A stretch of 42,059 bases of DNA, from contig CAKUES010000016.1 of NCBI GenBank assembly GCA_934646835.1, positions 1-42,059 of the forward strand, in the 5' to 3' direction. Origin of the DNA: an uncultured Coriobacteriales bacterium. GTDB taxonomy: Bacteria; Actinomycetota; Coriobacteriia; Coriobacteriales; QAMH01. The position numbers and the translations under genes are program-made. The notes beneath the pieces are model-generated. The model saw only the letters and a list, made by a program, of their open reading frames with translations, was not told where the DNA came from and did no database searches. Positions 37,953-42,059 of the stretch are shown here, piece by piece (position 1 is the first letter of the stretch; every line of letters begins with the position of its first letter).

Positions 37953-38639
37953 TTGACGACACAGATCACGACACAGGCGGCGCATGCCGCAGCTGCCGCG
38001 GGACTCGAGCTCGTTGCCACCGGCGACGGGCTCGTCTTGCGCGGTGAGGGACTCGAGCTGCGCGGGGACTTCTCCGATATGATCGGCCGCATCAAGTCCG
38101 GCCGCTTTGGCCAAGAGCAACTGGTGAAAGCCGTGCGCATCAAAGGCCACGAGGGCACGCTGCGCGTCGTCGACGCAACCGCGGGCTTGGGCGAGGACTC
38201 GCTCATCTTAGCGGCGGCAGGCTTCGAGGTCACCCTCTTCGAGCGCGACCCGGTCATCGCCGCCCTACTCGCTGACACCATGGCGCGCGCAGCATCAGAC
38301 GACATCCTCGCCCCTGCTATCGAGCGCATGAGCCTGCACTGCCAAGACAGCATCGAGGGGCTGCAGGCGCTGGGCCTTGAGCCTGACGTCGTCTTGCTCG
38401 ACCCAATGTTTCCCGCCAAGCAGAAAAACGCCAAGACGAAGAAGAAGCTCCAGCTCTTCCAGAAACTCGAGAGCCCCTGTGAAGACGAGCAGGCGCTAAT
38501 GGACGCCGCTTTGGCCGCCAACCCTCGCAAAATCGTGGTGAAGCGCCCGCTCAAAGGCCCCTATCTTGCCGAGCGCAAGCCCAGCTACTCCCTCGATGGC
38601 AAGACCATCCGCTACGACTGCATCGTTATCCCAAGGTAG
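37953..38639 (+). CDS. rsmJ: 16S rRNA (guanine-N2) methyltransferase RsmJ
   Basis: A 228-residue SAM methyltransferase of the RsmJ/YhiQ family, which methylates G1516 of E. coli 16S rRNA. Diagnostic parts are KAVRIKGHEGTLRVVDATAG (about 50-69), LGEDSLILAAAGFEVTLFER (motif I region), DVVLLDPMFPAKQKNAKTKK (motif IV, DPMFP) and KRPLKGPYLAERKPSYSLDG near the C-terminus. It starts at TTG 37953 with AGGA six bases upstream, giving MTTQITTQAA. No ATG or GTG in a suitable place fits. Co-transcribed with the chorismate mutase gene. Confidence 0.93.
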   Translation: MTTQITTQAAHAAAAAGLELVATGDGLVLRGEGLELRGDFSDMIGRIKSGRFGQEQLVKAVRIKGHEGTLRVVDATAGLGEDSLILAAAGFEVTLFERDPVIAALLADTMARAASDDILAPAIERMSLHCQDSIEGLQALGLEPDVVLLDPMFPAKQKNAKTKKKLQLFQKLESPCEDEQALMDAALAANPRKIVVKRPLKGPYLAERKPSYSLDGKTIRYDCIVIPR

Positions 38640-38647
38640 CGAGGAGG

Positions 38648-38733
38648 GAGTCAACACTTCAGTCAGACTGTTTTGTTGACCAAGCCGCAGCTGCGGCATG
38701 GTCAGCAAAACAGTCTGACTGAAATGTTGACTC
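38648..38733. repeat. 86-bp near-perfect palindrome (AACACTT family)
   Basis: Halves 38648-38690 and 38691-38733 with a few mismatches, no loop, centre CCGCAGCTGCGG. It shares AACACTT, AGTCAGACTG and TTTGTTGACC with the palindrome at 37242. It starts nine bases past the rsmJ stop. Confidence 0.94.
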
Positions 38734-38785
38734 CTTGTGCAGCCCGACGGCCAAGCGTATCCGTCATCCTGAGCGGAAGCGCTGT

Positions 38786-38819
38786 TTACGTAGGGGAGGG
38801 ACCCTGTCCCTCCCCATAA
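38786..38819 (-). repeat. GGGGAGGGAC hairpin repeat, copy f
   Basis: Reverse-oriented palindrome at 38793-38815, flanked by TACGTA and ATAAA. It lies between the convergent rsmJ and M16 genes, about 60 bases after the long palindrome. Confidence 0.84.
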
Positions 38820-38923
38820 AGCTCGCGGCAACCAGTGCCTCCCTAAAGCGCTCCCTCTGTCCCAAAATAGACAGGTCCCTGATGGGACACGATTGATCGC
38901 ACATCCTAACAGCGGCGGCTCCC

Positions 38924-41818
38924 CTACTCCAGCAGGTCCTCGACTTCCTCGATGCAGCTGGCGGCCTCGAGAGCATCGCGCCCGGCGAGGCTGCAGATGC
39001 TCACAGGGTCGCTGTATGTGCGTAGACGCTCGCCGGCAAGGTGCAGATCCGCCGGCGTGGCATGGATGATCTGGGAGCGCATCCTCTGCCTGTCCTCGAG
39101 CGGACGTCCGTTGAAGTACAGCGAGGCGTAACGCGTCAGACGCTCCTGCGGTTTGCGCGGCTTGTCCGCCTTGGCAATCGTGCTGAGAACGAATCCATCG
39201 ACATCCTCATCAGTGAACTCCTGCTCCGCCAGCCACTGCGTCGCCGCCTTGAAATCAGCAATCGTCTCGTCGATGCGCGGGTCCCTCATCGACACCGCAT
39301 AGAAGTTGCCAAAGCGGTCGAAAACGCAGCTGCAGCCATAGGCACCGCCCTTGACGCGCACGCTATCCCACAGGCAGTCCCAGTTGAGCGCGAGCTCCGC
39401 CAGACTGTCGTAGCCGTCTACACGGCGCGGCTGCGCGGGGCGCATGACTGCGGCGTTTGCCGCAACGAGGCTCGGGAAGGCGTAGCCCTTGGCAAGCCTC
39501 TCCCCCAACTCGATAGCGAAGGGCTGCAGTTCCCGTGCCTCCTCGCTCACCTGCATGCAAGGAGACGCCGCGCAAGCGACCCTAAGCCCCTCCTCATCAC
39601 CCGCAAAGCAGACAAGGTTAGGCCTGCGGGCAATAAGCCAGCTGGCAAGCTCCTCGAGGCGCTGAGAGACCCCTGTAAGGTCCTCCATCGCCTGCAAGCG
39701 CTTGTAGAAGCGATAGCTCTCGATGCCGTCGATGAGGTCGTTGACGGCATAGGTGCGCGACACCGTCTTGCGTACCTCGCTCAGCGCAAGCGTCGCAGCA
39801 CTGCTGCTCAGTGTTTGCTCGTAACCCAAGACCACCAAGTCGATGACACGCGCGATCTTGTCTGTATCGGAGAAATCCGTCTGAGAGAAGAGCTTCCACA
39901 TGAGCTCGTTAGCCTCATGGCGCTTGCTTGCCAGCATGGAGAACTCAAGGTTGAGCAGGGCGTAAGCCTCGCCGTCATCCCAGCGCGAGCTCTGCATGCA
40001 GTCACAGCTCGCGCTGCCAAGGAAGCGCTTCATAGCCAGCTGGACCTCCGCCGCGCTCATACCGGCGGCAGGCAGCTCTCCCACAACCGTGCACAGCAGC
40101 GAAAGGTACTGCACGTCTTCCGCAGAGCGCGAGGACAAGTCGAAGTAGAAGTCGACGTAGTCGATGCCGTTAGTGGGCACGAGCAGGCGAGCGATGTCCG
40201 TACCGGCCTCGCTTGACCGCACGGCCTCCGCAGGCTTGATCTCCTCACGCAGGCCGTCGCGTGTCAGGCGCGGCAGTGCTGCCAGGGCCTGGGCAGAATC
40301 CGGCTCCATGCGCTGCGCACGCATGCAAGCGGCCTTCTGCGCCATCGTACTAAGAGCTTGAACCCCCTCCCTTGCCTCGAGCTCAGCGAGACGGTCTTGC
40401 TCGGCAAAGGGGTCGAAGTCCTCGTCAGGGACGAAGGCGACGCAAGCAGCGTGCTTGCAATCGATGAACAGCGCCTTGAGGATCTCCTCGTAGACGCCAT
40501 TTTGCAGCGCCTCCTCATGCCATGCAAGGAAGCCCTCGTAGCAGGTGGCGACAAGGGGATCGTCGCAATGAGGCCAGCAGGAGATGACCTCCTGGACCAG
40601 CGAGATGCCCACAGGGCCACTGTCGCCTTGGCGCCACGAGAACTCGAGGTTGGACACTGTCGCCTCCACAAGCTCCCTCAAGCTGCCATCGGTAAGGATC
40701 TGATGGCAGCCGTTGGAGATCAGCTCAAGGAAGCGCGCACGGTCCTCCTCAAGGGCACCGAGCGCAAGCACCATGACATGACTCTGCCTGCCGGAGTTAA
40801 GGTTGCAGGCAAGAGCGTCCTTGCAAACCCCGCTGTCGAGCAGCAAGCTGCGAAGCGGCGCCTCCACGTTGCCGAAGAGCGCATCGCAGAGGATGCCAGC
40901 GGCCGTGGTCTTGTAGAAGTCAAAAGAACCCGCCAGCGCAGAGCCAAAGGCGAGCATGGCGTTCTCTGGGCCGCCCATCACCTTGCAGCTGTGCTCGAGC
41001 TTGACCAAGGGCTCCTGCACGACAACTTGGTTAGGGGCATCCAGCGCGTCAAGGCCCGCGGCGTGTTGCTTGACCCAGGGCATCAGGTGGCGCTCATCCA
41101 GGCGGCCGAGCACCTGCTCGATGTCCATAGCGCCGTAGAGCACGATATAGCTGTTGTCCAGGCGATAGTGGCGGCGGTAAGCATCAAGGAAGGCCTCGTA
41201 GCCGAGCGAAGTGATGGCAGCGGGGCTTCCGCCGGACTCGTAGCCGTACGTACCCTGGGGCAGCAGCACCGCCTGCAGATTGCTCATCGCATAGCGGATC
41301 GGCGAAGAGAGCGCGCCCTTCATCTCGTTGTAGACAACGCCGTTGAAGGCAAAGCCGTCCTCTGCCTCCTCGAGGTGCCAACCCTCTTGTGCGAAGATCG
41401 CCTCGTCCTTTACAAATAGCGGGTTCAAAACCGCATCCATGTAGACGTCCATGAGGTTCATGAGGTCTTGCTGGTTGGTCGTGGCAACCGGATAGCAGGT
41501 GTAATCAGCCGCGGTAAAGGCATTGAGGAAGGTCTTCATCGACGACTTGAGCATAGCGGTGAAAGGCTTCTTGAGCGGATAAGACTCAGAGCCGCACAGC
41601 ATGGAGTGCTCGAGGATATGGAACACGCCCGTATCGTCTGCAGCAGGCGTGGAAAACGCGATCGAGAAGCTCATCTCCTCGTCCTCGTTTTGAAGGTAGA
41701 GCAAGCGCGCACCGCTTGCCTCGTGGCGCATAACATACGCTGTCCCGTTATGCTCTTTGACGGCACGGACTTCCTCGACGGTAAAGCCCGCAAGCTCGTG
41801 GCCCTGCTTAATCTCCAA
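38924..41818 (-). CDS. M16C-type metalloprotease (PreP/insulinase family)
   Basis: A 964-residue zinc protease. The inverted zinc motif HILEH gives His67, Glu70 and His71, and the third ligand is probably Glu145 or Glu150 (AQEGWHLEEA). The length, the two halves of M16 domains and the MAYE-like loop FTAADYTCYPVATTNQQD place it with PreP/Cym1 presequence proteases. It would degrade short peptides inside a closed chamber in the cytosol. Start: TTG at 41818 with AAGGGG six bases upstream. There is no signal peptide. It stands alone and is convergent with rsmJ across repeat elements. Confidence 0.94.
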   Translation of the reverse strand: MEIKQGHELAGFTVEEVRAVKEHNGTAYVMRHEASGARLLYLQNEDEEMSFSIAFSTPAADDTGVFHILEHSMLCGSESYPLKKPFTAMLKSSMKTFLNAFTAADYTCYPVATTNQQDLMNLMDVYMDAVLNPLFVKDEAIFAQEGWHLEEAEDGFAFNGVVYNEMKGALSSPIRYAMSNLQAVLLPQGTYGYESGGSPAAITSLGYEAFLDAYRRHYRLDNSYIVLYGAMDIEQVLGRLDERHLMPWVKQHAAGLDALDAPNQVVVQEPLVKLEHSCKVMGGPENAMLAFGSALAGSFDFYKTTAAGILCDALFGNVEAPLRSLLLDSGVCKDALACNLNSGRQSHVMVLALGALEEDRARFLELISNGCHQILTDGSLRELVEATVSNLEFSWRQGDSGPVGISLVQEVISCWPHCDDPLVATCYEGFLAWHEEALQNGVYEEILKALFIDCKHAACVAFVPDEDFDPFAEQDRLAELEAREGVQALSTMAQKAACMRAQRMEPDSAQALAALPRLTRDGLREEIKPAEAVRSSEAGTDIARLLVPTNGIDYVDFYFDLSSRSAEDVQYLSLLCTVVGELPAAGMSAAEVQLAMKRFLGSASCDCMQSSRWDDGEAYALLNLEFSMLASKRHEANELMWKLFSQTDFSDTDKIARVIDLVVLGYEQTLSSSAATLALSEVRKTVSRTYAVNDLIDGIESYRFYKRLQAMEDLTGVSQRLEELASWLIARRPNLVCFAGDEEGLRVACAASPCMQVSEEARELQPFAIELGERLAKGYAFPSLVAANAAVMRPAQPRRVDGYDSLAELALNWDCLWDSVRVKGGAYGCSCVFDRFGNFYAVSMRDPRIDETIADFKAATQWLAEQEFTDEDVDGFVLSTIAKADKPRKPQERLTRYASLYFNGRPLEDRQRMRSQIIHATPADLHLAGERLRTYSDPVSICSLAGRDALEAASCIEEVEDLLE

Positions 41819-41891
41819 AGAAAACCCCTTTGCTCGATGTGTTCACACGAAGATAGCGCAGGGTTGCGACACAGAAAGCCAGGAGAAAGCA

Positions 41892-41924
41892 AGACCCCCG
41901 CCATTTCCTCGATGACGGGGGTCT
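41892..41924 (-). terminator. Terminator of the gene running off the right edge
   Basis: AGACCCCCG (41892-41900) pairs perfectly with CGGGGGTCT (41916-41924), 15-nt loop. On the minus strand it is followed by TGCTTTC. It lies 60 bases past the stop of the partial gene. Confidence 0.75.
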
Positions 41925-41984
41925 CGGAACGCCTAACTAAGTGCTAAGCGACTCTGGGGTAAGAGATACTTGCTCGAATACTTC

Positions 41985-42059
41985 TTAGTTCTTCTTGAGG
42001 GCCTGCGGGCCGGCGAAGATGAAGAAGTGGACGAACGGGAGCAGCAGTGCGATGAGGTC
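41985..42059 (-). CDS. C-terminal end of a membrane protein (partial)
   Basis: Only the last 24 residues are present. They read as a hydrophobic helix, LIALLLPFVHFFIFAG, followed by a short polar tail PQALKKN, and run off the window edge. It is in frame to the edge and has its own terminator. The family cannot be told from this fragment. Confidence 0.7.
   Translation of the reverse strand, partial: DLIALLLPFVHFFIFAGPQALKKN

Overview
The window looks like chromosomal DNA of a high-GC, anaerobic, host-associated actinobacterium of class Coriobacteriia, probably close to Collinsella or Coriobacterium. Three things support this. The Cas9 closely resembles, from memory, the Coriobacterium glomerans type II-A Cas9. 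A DMSO-reductase-type operon is paired with a LuxR regulator carrying a 12-helix membrane domain, an arrangement typical of this class. Coding DNA outside the CRISPR locus is strongly GC-biased. No search could be run, so the genus is an inference.

Region 1 (1-6230) is a complete type II-A CRISPR-Cas effector and adaptation set on the minus strand: cas9, cas1, cas2 and csn2, all overlapping. A tracrRNA gene lies on the opposite strand just upstream of cas9 and ends in a strong terminator. No repeat-spacer array is visible; it is expected left of position 1. By eye this block is clearly less GC-rich than the rest.

Region 2 (6440-19294) holds a WYL regulator, a SWIM/SNF2 helicase, a polar amino acid ABC transporter (two permeases, an ATPase, then a separately promoted lipoprotein), a type II NADH dehydrogenase, two tiny proteins that share a C-terminal CxHxH pattern, a membrane-anchored spermidine-synthase-like protein and a YfcE-type phosphodiesterase.

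Region 3 (19564-27538) holds an aldo/keto reductase with two Fe-S clusters, LarB, an MMPL/RND exporter, an FMN reductase with an SDR-fold protein, and the membrane LuxR regulator.

Region 4 (27783-33448) is a respiratory module: DmsA, DmsB and DmsC, then a TorD-type chaperone and a second DmsC. The divergent LuxR protein probably controls it. Tat-exported DmsA would reduce an S- or N-oxide or a related acceptor with electrons passed from menaquinol through DmsC and DmsB.

Region 5 (33445-42059) is housekeeping: a SpoU-type RNA methyltransferase, DnaJ, a small alarmone synthetase, a chorismate mutase-ACT fusion, RsmJ, an M16 metalloprotease and the tail of a membrane protein.

The most striking non-coding feature is that the intergenic gaps are full of several families of inverted-repeat elements. 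The main family is a roughly 35-nt hairpin unit with a CCAGTGACA core. It occurs five times as head-to-head pairs with a constant 28-31 nt spacer and three times as single units, with arms that change together between copies. This is the architecture of REPIN/BIME elements. A second family makes near-perfect palindromes of 82-86 bp, and three shorter hairpin families recur between genes.
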